A stretch of DNA of 64,000 bases from Desulfosarcina widdelii (GTDB lineage: Bacteria; Desulfobacterota; Desulfobacteria; Desulfobacterales; Desulfosarcinaceae): contig NZ_AP021875.1 in NCBI RefSeq assembly GCF_009688965.1, positions 5,270,001 to 5,334,000 on the forward strand, written 5' to 3'. Of this stretch, positions 25,510-32,956 are shown in pieces; positions within the stretch are counted from its first letter, which is position 1; every line of letters starts with the position of its first letter. The notes beneath the pieces were generated by a model that worked only from the letters and a program-made list of their open reading frames with translations, was not told where the DNA came from and did no database searches. The position numbers and the translations under genes were made by a program.

Positions 25510-26304
25510 TCAATTGTGTGAGTGTTCGACGATAAATAGGCGCAGGTATTGACCCGGACGCAACACTGCCTTGCCGTCCACAAACTGTTTCAAATCCTTG
25601 CCCAGGGCGATGGCCGTTGGTTTGCGGGTCAGCTTCGGAACCAGAAAGGCGCTTTCATCCACCTTCATCTCGGCAAGGCCCGAGAAAGGCGCGATGCTGA
25701 CCCGGTATTCGTTTAGCGCCAGGGGCACCCCATCGATGCTGACTGTTCGCCGCAAGGTTATCCGTAGATGTTTGATCGCCTCTATTTCCTGGTGGCTTGG
25801 GGTCACGTTAAAGTTGTCGCCAATGGTGTCGGCAAAAGCGTTGCGGATCAAATCAACGGCAGCCGTTTCAGGGTCTAGTCTGGCAAACTTGACCTGATTG
25901 TCCTTGGCCTTGCGGCTTTGTGAATCCAAATGGATGACCCTGGCCTTGAGACCCTTTTTAGGGATGATCTCCAGTGAAAAAACGTCACCACTTTGGGTAA
26001 TGATGTAAACCACCCCCTGTTTGGCTTTCCTGCCGAGGGTGACAAAAGCATTGTTTCCCTGGTACTCCACTTCCAGGCTGAGCGCTTGGGGTGCGTTGAT
26101 TTTTTGGATTGGCTCGCTGCTGTGGATGCGGTTTATGGCTTCCGGGGCCAGTTCGATCAACGTCAGCTTTTCCGATACCCGGTAATTGTCTGGGTCTTCG
26201 GAAGCCTTTGTTGTCTGGGTTGGTTGAGATGCCTGGGACAGGATCGGGAAAAGCAGAACGACCAGCCCTGCGACAACCCATTTGGATAGTGGTTTACGCG
26301 CCAT
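25510..26304 (-). CDS. traK: TraK, VirB9-like core protein
   Basis: 264 residues with a signal peptide (WVVAGLVVLLFPILSQAS). The first half has a secretin-N-like beta structure (EPIQKINAPQALSLEVEYQG, NAFVTLGRKAKQGVVYI) and the second half is a beta-sandwich (RITLRRTVSIDGVPLALNEY) as in TraK/VirB9. It starts within the last bases of traE (11-base overlap) and abuts traB. Confidence 0.9.
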   Translation of the reverse strand: MARKPLSKWVVAGLVVLLFPILSQASQPTQTTKASEDPDNYRVSEKLTLIELAPEAINRIHSSEPIQKINAPQALSLEVEYQGNNAFVTLGRKAKQGVVYIITQSGDVFSLEIIPKKGLKARVIHLDSQSRKAKDNQVKFARLDPETAAVDLIRNAFADTIGDNFNVTPSHQEIEAIKHLRITLRRTVSIDGVPLALNEYRVSIAPFSGLAEMKVDESAFLVPKLTRKPTAIALGKDLKQFVDGKAVLRPGQYLRLFIVEHSHN

Positions 26305-26854
26305 TTTTTTGTGACACTCCTGTTACCCTGAAGGTTCCTTCATCGATGTCGTATTCGATGAAGTGGTGCTCGATTGCACTTTCGATGCGCACGTCATCGG
26401 CATGCTTGGACCGCAGGCCGACAAGTTCGATTCGGTTGGTGCTGCCCAATTTTTTGATGGTGTGGATGTGAAAGGAGGAACTGACCCGCAGGCGGATCAC
26501 CTCTTCGATGATTTTATTCAGGCCGGTGCGCATGGAACTGAAAACGCCCGGCGAGGTCAGTTTAAGAAAATCGGAAAAGTTTTGTTCAACATTGCTGGGG
26601 GTATAATCCAAAATCAGCTTAATCGCGTATCGACCCATCATCTTGAGGTACTCATCGTCGGCGTCGTTGCCTCGGATCGCGATTTTATGATCCACCATCG
26701 GCGGCAATATAACCACCTTCTGGTTGTTCATTGCGCGGTAAGCCACGATGGCGTTGAAAAGGGTGATGGCTGTCAGCAGAATCAGACAAAACTTGAGCAG
26801 GGCGTTTTCGGCCATGGCATTGGCCAGTTTATCGCCGTAAATTTTAAGTTTCAT
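26294..26854 (-). CDS. traE: TraE, VirB8-like inner-membrane protein
   Basis: 186 residues. One N-terminal membrane segment (LLKFCLILLTAITLFNAIVAY) is followed by a periplasmic NTF2-like domain (DADDEYLKMMGRYAIKLILDYTP, GTFRVTGVSQKNG) as in TraE. Length and order (traL-traE-traK) match F-type systems. It overlaps traL by four bases. Confidence 0.92.
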   Translation of the reverse strand: MKLKIYGDKLANAMAENALLKFCLILLTAITLFNAIVAYRAMNNQKVVILPPMVDHKIAIRGNDADDEYLKMMGRYAIKLILDYTPSNVEQNFSDFLKLTSPGVFSSMRTGLNKIIEEVIRLRVSSSFHIHTIKKLGSTNRIELVGLRSKHADDVRIESAIEHHFIEYDIDEGTFRVTGVSQKNGA

Positions 26855-27123
26855 TCCACAAACCTGTTGGCAAAGAATTCTGGATAGTGGGCGAATTTAT
26901 AAAAGCCGCTGAAATAGGCGACATGCCGGATAAAGCCCCTGGGAAAATTGCGGTTCAGCCAGACGAATGCGGCCACCATGGATAGGTTCAGCAACAGCAC
27001 CATCCATTGAAAGCGAAAGATGGCGCAAAAATAGAAAGACAGAAGCACGATAATAAATTCGTCACTTTGCAGCCCGACAAACCTTACCTGTTCGTTCAAA
27101 TAGCGTGGTATTCGATATCTCAT
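26851..27123 (-). CDS. traL: TraL, VirB3-like protein
   Basis: 90 residues. RIPRYLNEQVRFVGLQSDE at the N-terminus is the TraL signature; two membrane stretches follow (FIIVLLSFYFCAIF, MVLLLNLSMVAAFVWL), then a conserved HVAYFSGFYKFAHYPEF end. It is a small inner-membrane component needed for pilus assembly. Confidence 0.92.
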   Translation of the reverse strand: MRYRIPRYLNEQVRFVGLQSDEFIIVLLSFYFCAIFRFQWMVLLLNLSMVAAFVWLNRNFPRGFIRHVAYFSGFYKFAHYPEFFANRFVE

Positions 27124-27149
27124 TGGGTGTCCTTAATAGAGCAACGTCG

Positions 27150-27500
27150 TTAAAACAGACCGGTGACCGTAAAGGTTTCGATATCCGTAATGGTTATCCC
27201 CAAGGAGATGACGACCTCTTCGATGAAGATGATCAGCCCGGCGCAGATGGCGCAAACGATGGTGCCGAAAACGTTGCTGCGCACCGCCCAGAAAATGGCG
27301 TAGAGGATCAACCCGGCGGCGATGACAAAACCGATGGCGCCAGTCAAGATGTCGTTCATGAAAAGATCGTAGACGCTGAAGGCGAAGCTTCCTTCGGCCG
27401 GGGCCTCGAAAGCAAAGGCCGGGGCTGGGCAAAGCCCGATGATCAAACCCCCGAGGATCAAAACATAGACAACGACACTCATTTTGCTGATGGTTTGCAT
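27150..27500 (-). CDS. traA: Conjugative pilin precursor (TraA/VirB2-like)
   Basis: 116 residues. A long signal segment (SVVVYVLILGGLIIGLCPAPAFA) ends in an AFA-type cleavage site. Two membrane helices follow (AIGFVIAAGLILYAIFWAV and VCAICAGLIIFIEEVVISLG) joined by a short loop, the pattern of TraA/VirB2 pilins. It stands first in the transfer block, just before traL. Identity as the pilin rests on position and topology rather than on sequence motif; processing could be by the S26 peptidase. Confidence 0.75.
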   Translation of the reverse strand: MQTISKMSVVVYVLILGGLIIGLCPAPAFAFEAPAEGSFAFSVYDLFMNDILTGAIGFVIAAGLILYAIFWAVRSNVFGTIVCAICAGLIIFIEEVVISLGITITDIETFTVTGLF

Positions 27501-27527
27501 GATCGACTCCTTCCTTGGTGGTGCTGT

Positions 27528-27680
27528 TTATGGGATTTTCTTGCAATCGACGATGGTACTGCCTTGAAATTCTCTTGGCTCGGCGACTTTTGGCGGGTCA
27601 ACTCTTCTGACGGGAGTTGCCTCCCCGCAGCAGCCGAACAACAAAGCGGCAATGACAATCTTGCAAAAAAGCCGTTTCAT
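27528..27680 (-). CDS. 50-residue lipoprotein
   Basis: A short frame from an ATG at 27680 to a TAA at 27528. Its start overlaps the stop of the replication initiator gene (ATGA), so translation is coupled. The peptide begins MKRLFCKIVIAALLFGCCGE: Lys/Arg n-region, hydrophobic core and a lipobox-like LLFGC. The mature part is a short charged and Pro-containing tail. Its position between rep and the pilin gene suggests a small surface-exclusion or lysis-type lipoprotein, but no family is recognised. Confidence 0.65.
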   Translation of the reverse strand: MKRLFCKIVIAALLFGCCGEATPVRRVDPPKVAEPREFQGSTIVDCKKIP

Positions 27681-29104
27681 GTGGTTTCCTCGGCCCTGTC
27701 GATCTTTAACAGGCCGTGACTGTGGATGATGATGGTTTTTAAGATGCGTTGGGCCTCTGTCTTGACCCGCTCCTTCCGCAGGCTGGCCAGCGGTGTTTTA
27801 AGGGGGTACCTTTGCTGGATTTCTCTGAGCACCTGGTTATCGACCGCCCGCTGGAATCCGGGATGATTTTCTCCCAATAGACCACCGATGGCGGCGCGCA
27901 CAGACGCTTTGGCGACCTCAAAGAGCGAATCGCGTTCATGACCCGGCAGGGTGGATAGCTTCTCCTTTGCCGCCGCCAACATCTGACCTTGCTGCCCTTT
28001 GAGCTCGGGGGTTTTTTGCTCGGCTTCGGCCCAGGCTTCTGATTCGATACGGCCAAGTTCCGAAGGTGTAAGGCGCTCAAGCGCTTCCTGAAATTTTTGA
28101 TCGATCTGCCGATCCCGCTTTTCGATGTCGGCCAGGCGCTGTTGTTCGGTGCGTCTATCCTCAAGCTCTTTTTCCCTTTGTCGGCGCTGCCGAATGAGCT
28201 GTTCGGTTTGGGCGGCCTGCTGAATCTTCAGGTTCTCGGTTCCCCAGCCGTTTTCAAGCGAGCGCCTTAAGAATGCCGGAAACCCGCCATCCTTGGTCGA
28301 ATGGGCGGCGGCATAGCCGAGTTCGGTTATGACATAAGGCTCGCCGTGGGATTGCAGGTACGTTTCGAGGTTTGCCAACACGTCTTTATGATCTTGGTAG
28401 ATTTCGGGGATGCCGGATCGGATGGGTTCCGGAATACAATTTTCCAAAGTAACAGCCGCCGCCTCGCATGCTGTTGTGGTGGTTGTTGTATTCTCTGTAG
28501 AATTCTTTGTAGTAATCTTTGTATACGTCCCCCCATTTTTTGGGGGGAGGTCCCCTGACTTTTTAGGGGGAGGTCCCCCATTTTTTTGGGGGGATATCCC
28601 CTCACTTTTTACTGGGATATCCCCCAACTTTTTAGGGGGATATCCCCTATCTTTTTGGGGGGATCTGATTTTATTGGATATTTTGACGATATTGTCGAAA
28701 ATTGGCTCGATATACATCACGTTGGTGATCGCAAGGCCGCTCCCGGTTTTGATATGACGAAACTCGCGGGTGATCAGGTCCTGGTTGCATAAATTATCGA
28801 TGGCGTTCTTGATCTGGTTTTTGGAAAAGCCGAAGATGTCGGCATATTCCTGGTAGGTCTTCTGGAGTTTGTCGGCTTGGAATTTTTGTTGAATGCCGAT
28901 CACATCGCCGGTGTGCTCATCACGCGTCATCATCGGCGTGTACCAATAGACGATATCCGACAAAATGATGATGGCCACCACATCAGGTTTGCCGGAGTCG
29001 GTTAATATGTTACGAAACCAACTGATGGGGGTGATGTTACCGGTCAGCCGACAATTTAACATCTGCTGACAAACGGGATTGATTGGGGTTGGGTTTTCAC
29101 TCAT
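27677..29104 (-). CDS. Replication initiator-like protein with internal DNA iterons
   Basis: 475 residues; GGAGGAG precedes the ATG. The N-terminal 140 residues contain a winged-helix type domain (YQEYADIFGFSKNQIKNAIDNL, GLAITNVMYIEPIF) like phage and plasmid replication initiators. Residues 147-192 are low complexity (PPKK, SPQKNGG, LPPKNGG) and are encoded by six 23-bp DNA repeats. A polar helical C-terminal half (about 300-420, rich in Glu, Arg and Gln) follows. Assignment rests on the domain order and on repeats inside the gene, as in lambda O. It is the first gene from the right end of the element. Confidence 0.65.
   Translation of the reverse strand: MSENPTPINPVCQQMLNCRLTGNITPISWFRNILTDSGKPDVVAIIILSDIVYWYTPMMTRDEHTGDVIGIQQKFQADKLQKTYQEYADIFGFSKNQIKNAIDNLCNQDLITREFRHIKTGSGLAITNVMYIEPIFDNIVKISNKIRSPQKDRGYPPKKLGDIPVKSEGISPQKNGGPPPKKSGDLPPKNGGTYTKITTKNSTENTTTTTTACEAAAVTLENCIPEPIRSGIPEIYQDHKDVLANLETYLQSHGEPYVITELGYAAAHSTKDGGFPAFLRRSLENGWGTENLKIQQAAQTEQLIRQRRQREKELEDRRTEQQRLADIEKRDRQIDQKFQEALERLTPSELGRIESEAWAEAEQKTPELKGQQGQMLAAAKEKLSTLPGHERDSLFEVAKASVRAAIGGLLGENHPGFQRAVDNQVLREIQQRYPLKTPLASLRKERVKTEAQRILKTIIIHSHGLLKIDRAEETT
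28528..28665. repeat. Six tandem 23-bp iteron-like repeats inside the initiator gene
   Basis: Units start at 28528, 28551, 28574, 28597, 28620 and 28643, each exactly 23 bp. Each has a C-run, then a T-run, then a G-run with A (T-CCCC-n-TTTTT-n-GGGGGA pattern), so each is itself a partial inverted repeat; unit junctions create GGGGATATCCCC or GGGGAGGTCCCC palindromes. Because 23 is not a multiple of three, the repeat cannot be maintained by selection for a peptide repeat alone. This points to a DNA-level role, such as an origin. Confidence 0.9.
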
Positions 29105-29119
29105 GGGAATCTCCTCCGT

Positions 29120-29142
29120 GCGGACATAAACGCGGACATAAA
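29120..29142. repeat. Direct repeat GCGGACATAAA before the initiator gene
   Basis: Two perfect copies of GCGGACATAAA (29120-29130 and 29132-29142) lie just before the initiator start codon. The spacing of 12 bp is about one helical turn. This suits an operator for autoregulation by the initiator; it is inferred. Confidence 0.45.
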
Positions 29143-29230
29143 GTGCCCATGAGCTTAAGGCTTTGAAGTCAGATGTTGCGTTGCATGATACGGTACTTTC
29201 AGTATGTTACAGTATGGATAAGGGTACAGG

Positions 29231-29281
29231 GACGCGCCTCTCACGCCGGTAACCCGGGTTCGAATCCCGGTGGGATCACCA
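29231..29281 (+). other. Attachment site: 3' fragment of tRNA-Glu(CUC)
   Basis: From the anticodon loop (CTCTCAC at 29238-29244, anticodon CTC at 29240-29242) to CCA at 29279-29281 the sequence is a normal tRNA 3' half: T-arm CCGGGTTCGAATCCCGG and acceptor TGGGATC then A-CCA. The 5' half (an acceptor GATCCCA and D-arm) is absent upstream and the anticodon stem does not pair. Such 3' tRNA duplicates mark one end of a tyrosine-recombinase element, with the intact tRNA at the other end. Orientation places the element to the left. Confidence 0.75.
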
Positions 29282-29293
29282 ATAATAAAAACG

Positions 29294-29325
29294 GGGACTT
29301 AGATGAAATTCTATGTCCCTTTTTT
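29294..29325 (+). terminator. Terminator after the tRNA fragment
   Basis: GGGAC-t-TAGA / TCTA-t-GTCCC stem with a six-base loop, followed by six Ts. It probably served the original host tRNA gene, which supports the junction being the chromosomal side. Confidence 0.7.
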
Positions 29326-29807
29326 ATTGGGTAAAATTCTTGTTCCCCACATTATACCCCACAATGAGCAAGTAAATGGGTGAAAAACGACGAATCGAGA
29401 AAATAGTCTCTGGGTGGGATTTGCCGGGATTCGGTGGGAATTGGTGGGACGTTAGCCGATTTAGTCTTTATGGCCGGTTTAACGAATGGGTAGAAATCAA
29501 CCAACCTATACCTGGATACAAGGCGCCGGAGATAAGCGAATCAAAAGCATACAGATTATGGTCTGAAAGCCCATTTTGCATTCCCAACGCGTGCCTCAAA
29601 ATAGGCCATTTTTGACATCATTTTATCTTGGACGGCAACCGTTTGCAAAATTTTCAAGCAATGACAGCAAGGCAAGCTTCATCCGTCAAACCCCTCACGG
29701 CATTTTAGAAGGGTTGAGCCAAGCAACATCGGCCAAAAAAACATGGTAGCCAGTTCGAACATCACCGAATGGCAAAGTTGGGAGACGAAGGGGTAATCTG
29801 CAGTTTG
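29326..29807. other. Gap between attachment site and attC-like site
   Basis: About 480 bases with no convincing gene. The only longer plus-strand frame (29376-29615) has Trp/Gly-rich composition from GGTGGGA repeats and no supporting ribosome binding site. Nothing else recognised. Confidence 0.6.
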
Positions 29808-29868
29808 GAGGAACGTCCCGCATCAGCGGCGCGGCATTGCCGCGTCCGACTGTATGCGCTTGTTAGGC
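29808..29868 (-). repeat. Integron attC-like recombination site
   Basis: On the minus strand the site opens with the core GCCTAAC (29868-29862), then AAGCGCATACAG and an inner GCGGCAATGCCGC dyad, and ends near AACG complement (GTT at 29814-29812). The two arms pair with extra unpaired bases as in attC sites (CGCAT..CAG with CTG/ATGCG). The outer right core is not canonical. Assigned by eye from structure. Confidence 0.55.
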
Positions 29869-29895
29869 AGGTGCTCTCGACCAATAGAGCTTGCC

Positions 29896-30312
29896 TCACG
29901 GGGGAAGCGAAACAACGCCCAACTGGGTGAGTATGGCCAGCTGATCAAGAACTTCCCACTCTTCCACGATTCTACCTTCCTCGAAACGGCTGCGAACCAC
30001 TCCGTGGGCTCGCATTTCCTTGCCGGTCGGCGCAATTCCCATTAGTGGGCCTTCGTGCGTGCCGGTGAGAGTGAAGAAGATCACCGCCGTGTCGTTCGCC
30101 ACGACCAACTCGTCGATGGCCATTCGCAAATCCGGGAAGGCGGTACGGTAGCGGGCCAGGAAACCCTTGAGCGCTTCCGTGCCGTGCAGTTCTTCGTCCG
30201 GGCTCCGATAGACGTAGTTCGGATCAGCGATCTCGTCCACCACGTCGAAGTTGCCTTGGTTAATCACCTCGGAAACGAACCGAAGCATATTATCTTCGAT
30301 AGTTTGAGACAC
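29896..30312 (-). CDS. SnoaL-like (NTF2 fold) protein
   Basis: 138 residues from a GTG start with AGGAGG seven bases upstream. NQGNFDVVDEIADPNYVYR, GTEALKGFLARYRTAFPDLRM and the C-terminal VEEWEVLDQLAILTQLGV are typical of SnoaL-like ester cyclases. Many are not polyketide enzymes, so the substrate is unknown. Its stop lies only 28 bases from the attC-like site, as expected for an integron cassette gene. Confidence 0.85.
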   Translation of the reverse strand: MSQTIEDNMLRFVSEVINQGNFDVVDEIADPNYVYRSPDEELHGTEALKGFLARYRTAFPDLRMAIDELVVANDTAVIFFTLTGTHEGPLMGIAPTGKEMRAHGVVRSRFEEGRIVEEWEVLDQLAILTQLGVVSLPP

Positions 30313-30416
30313 GATTTCCTCCTACTGGATCCATCCGCCAGTGCCAAGGTTTATGGGGTCTGTGCGACTGCGTTTCAATTTGGATCATACGTGACGCCAT
30401 CCCCTGCCGCTACCCT

Positions 30417-30911
30417 CTAAAGTCTGAGTAACAGTATCAGGAGCAATATGGACACCAGGCTCGCCAAGACCGTCCTGGTCACATTCGAACGGTTCCAACG
30501 CGATTCGAACTCTCGGCGAGCCGCGTTCTGGGCCCTCTCATCCATGTCGGAAATCGTGAGAGTCTGAATCATATTATTCAACGGAATGTTGATGATGGCC
30601 GTCGGTAGCTGAACGCCGAGCAGGTAAACGAGTACCGCTGCGATGACGAGAGACCGCCCGACTCCATCCAATTGCCCGAAGCCAAGAGCGGCCGAAGCAA
30701 GAAGCGCGACAACCGAACCAATCCAGACCAGAATAAAAACCGGCTGGCTTCTCTGGATCACGCGGTCCATTACCTGGAACGCTCTTAGAAACTCGCCGTC
30801 ACCGAGGCTCCGTATACCCGGCATCACAACCACGGCGAAAGCAAATACAAACCCGGCCACCAAAGTGCATAGTAAGGTCGCTATAAATAGCGCGATCTGA
30901 AAGGTCTCCAT
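30417..30911 (-). CDS. DUF1772-family membrane protein
   Basis: 164 residues from the ATG at 30911 (GAGGATGAGCTA upstream). Four membrane helices (IALFIATLLCTLVAGFVFAF, FILVWIGSVVALLASAALGF, SLVIAAVLVYLLGVQLP, TVLASLVSILLLILLLRL) and the NIPLNNMIQ and RREFESRWNRSNVTR motifs match the DUF1772/anthrone-oxygenase-like family. It lies upstream of the SnoaL-like gene in the same orientation; both may ride on one cassette. Confidence 0.85.
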   Translation of the reverse strand: METFQIALFIATLLCTLVAGFVFAFAVVVMPGIRSLGDGEFLRAFQVMDRVIQRSQPVFILVWIGSVVALLASAALGFGQLDGVGRSLVIAAVLVYLLGVQLPTAIINIPLNNMIQTLTISDMDERAQNAARREFESRWNRSNVTRTVLASLVSILLLILLLRL

Positions 30912-31012
30912 TAGCTCATCCTCGCATTTTCTACCGTGCTTCTCCAATTGGGCGCCCACGGACACTATCGCCAAGCCGCTTGAAAAAGGTTTGCTCGTAG
31001 AATCTCTCAGCT

Positions 31013-31019
31013 GCCTAAC
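31013..31019. other. Core site GCCTAAC, possible cassette boundary
   Basis: GCCTAAC (GTTAGGC on the minus strand) fits the GTTRRRY core of integron recombination sites and lies before the DUF1772 gene in its transcriptional direction. With the attC-like site it would bound a cassette of about 1.2 kb. A 7-bp match alone is weak. Confidence 0.4.
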
Positions 31020-31135
31020 ATTTGTTGCTCACCGCAATACGATGAGTACCCCAGGTTATCCGCTGTCATCTGTTCCAACTGGCCGCGCAATATCGTCCCC
31101 CGGGGATAATTAAGATGTGGCCGTAAGCTTTGTTC

Positions 31136-31609
31136 TCATTCATTCTGAAATTGAAATAGGTTAATGTATCGTGGCGTTATTCTCTCTAAGGAAAATTTCT
31201 TTTCATCAATGAAGAAGCCTTTTCTGGCTTCCGATTTGCTGAATCGTTGCGTGTAGGTGACACCGGTATCCAAGCTCTGAATTTTAATATCCAAACGAAA
31301 ATTATCGGAGCCTACCATCCCCTGGTACACTATTTCCAATCCGTCAATGATCAATGGTTGATTCAACGGCATGATGATCCGATTTCCAGTCTTTTTTGCC
31401 GGCCAGGGCCATGGTTTTCCACCGAACCTTCCGGGATCTTGCATCGCCCCTTCATAATCGTATTCCCAACCCCAATTGAAACCAGGTGAGGCGCTTCTGT
31501 ATTCATTTGGAATCGCATCCGATAGCAGCCATACACGCACAAACAAAAAGATTCCTGCCATCAAAACAGAGAAAAGGACTGCTAACTCGAAAGGGCGAAT
31601 CGTATTCAT
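31136..31609 (-). CDS. Hypothetical membrane-anchored protein
   Basis: 157 residues from the ATG at 31609. One N-terminal membrane segment (PFELAVLFSVLMAGIFLFVRVWLL region) is followed by a beta-rich extracytoplasmic domain (IIDGLEIVYQGMVGSDNFRLD, VTYTQRFSKSEARKGFFI). No family recognised. A convincing neighbour relation is lacking, since it faces away from the TPP riboswitch. Confidence 0.6.
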   Translation of the reverse strand: MNTIRPFELAVLFSVLMAGIFLFVRVWLLSDAIPNEYRSASPGFNWGWEYDYEGAMQDPGRFGGKPWPWPAKKTGNRIIMPLNQPLIIDGLEIVYQGMVGSDNFRLDIKIQSLDTGVTYTQRFSKSEARKGFFIDEKKFSLERITPRYINLFQFQNE

Positions 31610-31710
31610 TTTCAATATCCATTGTTCTAACATTCATTGCTCGAATGTAATTCCCAATTTTGTGTGTGCAAGTTATGACAAGTGGGAGGTCACTCATTTC
31701 TCCTTTTTGC

Positions 31711-31738
31711 TTGACACGAAGCCCCCCGACAATTAAAT
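31711..31738 (+). promoter_or_regulatory. Sigma-70 type promoter for the TPP riboswitch
   Basis: TTGACA (31711-31716), 16 bases, TTAAAT (31733-31738). It lies just upstream of the riboswitch aptamer, on the same strand. Confidence 0.65.
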
Positions 31739-31746
31739 CAATCCGT

Positions 31747-31824
31747 CAAGCAGGGGTGGTCAAAATGGCCTGAGATGATACCCTTTGAACCTGACCTGGA
31801 TAACACCGGCATAGGGAACTGGAG
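31747..31824 (+). ncRNA. TPP riboswitch (THI element)
   Basis: The conserved pieces are in order: CAGGGGTGG (31751-31759), CTGAGA (31770-31775), ATACCC, GAACCTGA, CTGGATAA, CACC and GGCATAGGGAA, closed by CAG/CTG pairing. This is the thiamine pyrophosphate aptamer. It is followed by an intrinsic terminator, so TPP binding should stop transcription. The gene it should control is reduced to a short stump. Confidence 0.93.
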
Positions 31825-31841
31825 CAAGCTATTCTTATCTC

Positions 31842-31875
31842 AACGTCGATTCCTACCGGAATCGACGTTTTTTTT
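31842..31875 (+). terminator. Riboswitch expression-platform terminator
   Basis: A perfect 12-bp stem, AACGTCGATTCC (31842-31853) with GGAATCGACGTT (31858-31869), a TACC loop and eight Ts. It lies 18 bases after the TPP aptamer. Confidence 0.9.
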
Positions 31876-31954
31876 GCCTTTCCGCCTTTGCATTTGGCCC
31901 TTCAGCCTGTTTTTAAACATTCTTTCAACTATTTTTCCCCAAATGAGGATCGGG

Positions 31955-32041
31955 ATGTTAAACGAAGTCACCATCAACAGAGGCATTATCAATGCGTATT
32001 CAAAGAAATTGAGCGATGCGCTCGAACTCGAGAATAAATAG
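31955..32041 (+). pseudogene. Stump of a Thi4-type thiazole synthase gene
   Basis: An ATG with GAGG upstream opens 28 codons: MLNEVTINRGIINAYSKKL and so on, ending ELENK-stop. The N-terminus of prokaryotic Thi4 family proteins reads L-DEVTISRAI...Y..KLL..L and then continues to VAIVGAGPSG; here the frame stops just before that point. With the TPP riboswitch in front, this is best read as a thi4 gene lost from its 29th codon, leaving regulator and stump. The break is followed within 35 bases by the enoyl-CoA hydratase gene. Confidence 0.7.
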
Positions 32042-32075
32042 GGGGTCACCCATTAAAAGGAAAGGGAACCGATTG

Positions 32076-32861
32076 ATGACTGATACGGATTACACAGAAA
32101 TCACCTTTGACCGCGAGGATGCCGTCGGTATTCTGACCCTGAACAATGCTGGCAAGGTCAACGCGCTCTCCAGGCAGATGATCGGAGAGATCCTCGACCT
32201 GTTGGACCGCGTAATCGTTGATGAGACCCTGAAGGTGTTGATCCTCAAAGCGGCGGGAAAACACTTTTGCGCCGGTCACTACCTGGCCGAAATGGTCGAC
32301 ACCGGCGTAAAGGAATACAAATTCATCTTCGACCAGTGCACCCGCATGATGATGCGCATTCACGAAATTCCCCAGGTGGTCATCGCTCAGGTTCAGGGCA
32401 TCGCCACGGCCGCCGGATGCCAGTTGGCCGCCTGGTGCGATCTGGTGGTGGCCGAGGAGGGCGCACGATTCTCCACCCCGGGGGTCAAGATCGGTCTTTT
32501 CTGCACGACGCCCATGGTGGCCATTACCCGCGCCATCGGACGCAAAGCCGCCATGGAGATGCTCGTCACCGGTCGGGAGTTCCCGGCCGCCGAGGCCAAA
32601 AACATCGGCCTGGTCAACCGTGTCGTTCCACTGGAAAAGTTGGAAGAGACTACACGCGAACTGGCCTACCAGATCTCAGAGGCCAGTGGCTTCGCTCTAT
32701 CCATCGGCAAACAGGGGCTCTATGCCCAGGCTGACATGAGTGATGCACAGGCCCTGCACTATGCCAAACACACCATCGTGATGAACAACATGGCCGAAGA
32801 CGCCCAAAACGGTATTAAGGCGTTTCTGGAAAAACGAACGCCGGAATGGAAGAATCGATGA
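32076..32861 (+). CDS. Enoyl-CoA hydratase/isomerase family protein
   Basis: 261 residues from the ATG at 32076, with AAGGAAAGGGAA upstream; a start at 32016 would read through the thi4 stump. AAGKHFCAGHYLAEM (oxyanion-hole region) and VQGIATAAGCQLAAWCDLVVA match the crotonase fold, and the first motif is most like ECHDC3-type proteins. The usual second catalytic Glu is not obvious, so hydratase activity is uncertain. It is followed by a hotdog thioesterase 95 bases downstream. Confidence 0.88.
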   Translation: MTDTDYTEITFDREDAVGILTLNNAGKVNALSRQMIGEILDLLDRVIVDETLKVLILKAAGKHFCAGHYLAEMVDTGVKEYKFIFDQCTRMMMRIHEIPQVVIAQVQGIATAAGCQLAAWCDLVVAEEGARFSTPGVKIGLFCTTPMVAITRAIGRKAAMEMLVTGREFPAAEAKNIGLVNRVVPLEKLEETTRELAYQISEASGFALSIGKQGLYAQADMSDAQALHYAKHTIVMNNMAEDAQNGIKAFLEKRTPEWKNR

Positions 32862-32956
32862 TCCATCGGGCCATTACCGAAAAGTATACAGAGGCTGAAT
32901 CATTCCCCTTGATGGATCCCGAAATCCTGATTGTCTGAAAAGAGGAGTCGAGTGCT

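Noticed and set aside
28528..28665. Repeat array as CRISPR
   Set aside because: The units are directly adjacent with no spacers, and they lie in a coding sequence.
29376..29615. 79-codon plus-strand frame after the attachment site
   Set aside because: Composition follows GGTGGGA repeats; no ribosome binding site and no homology.
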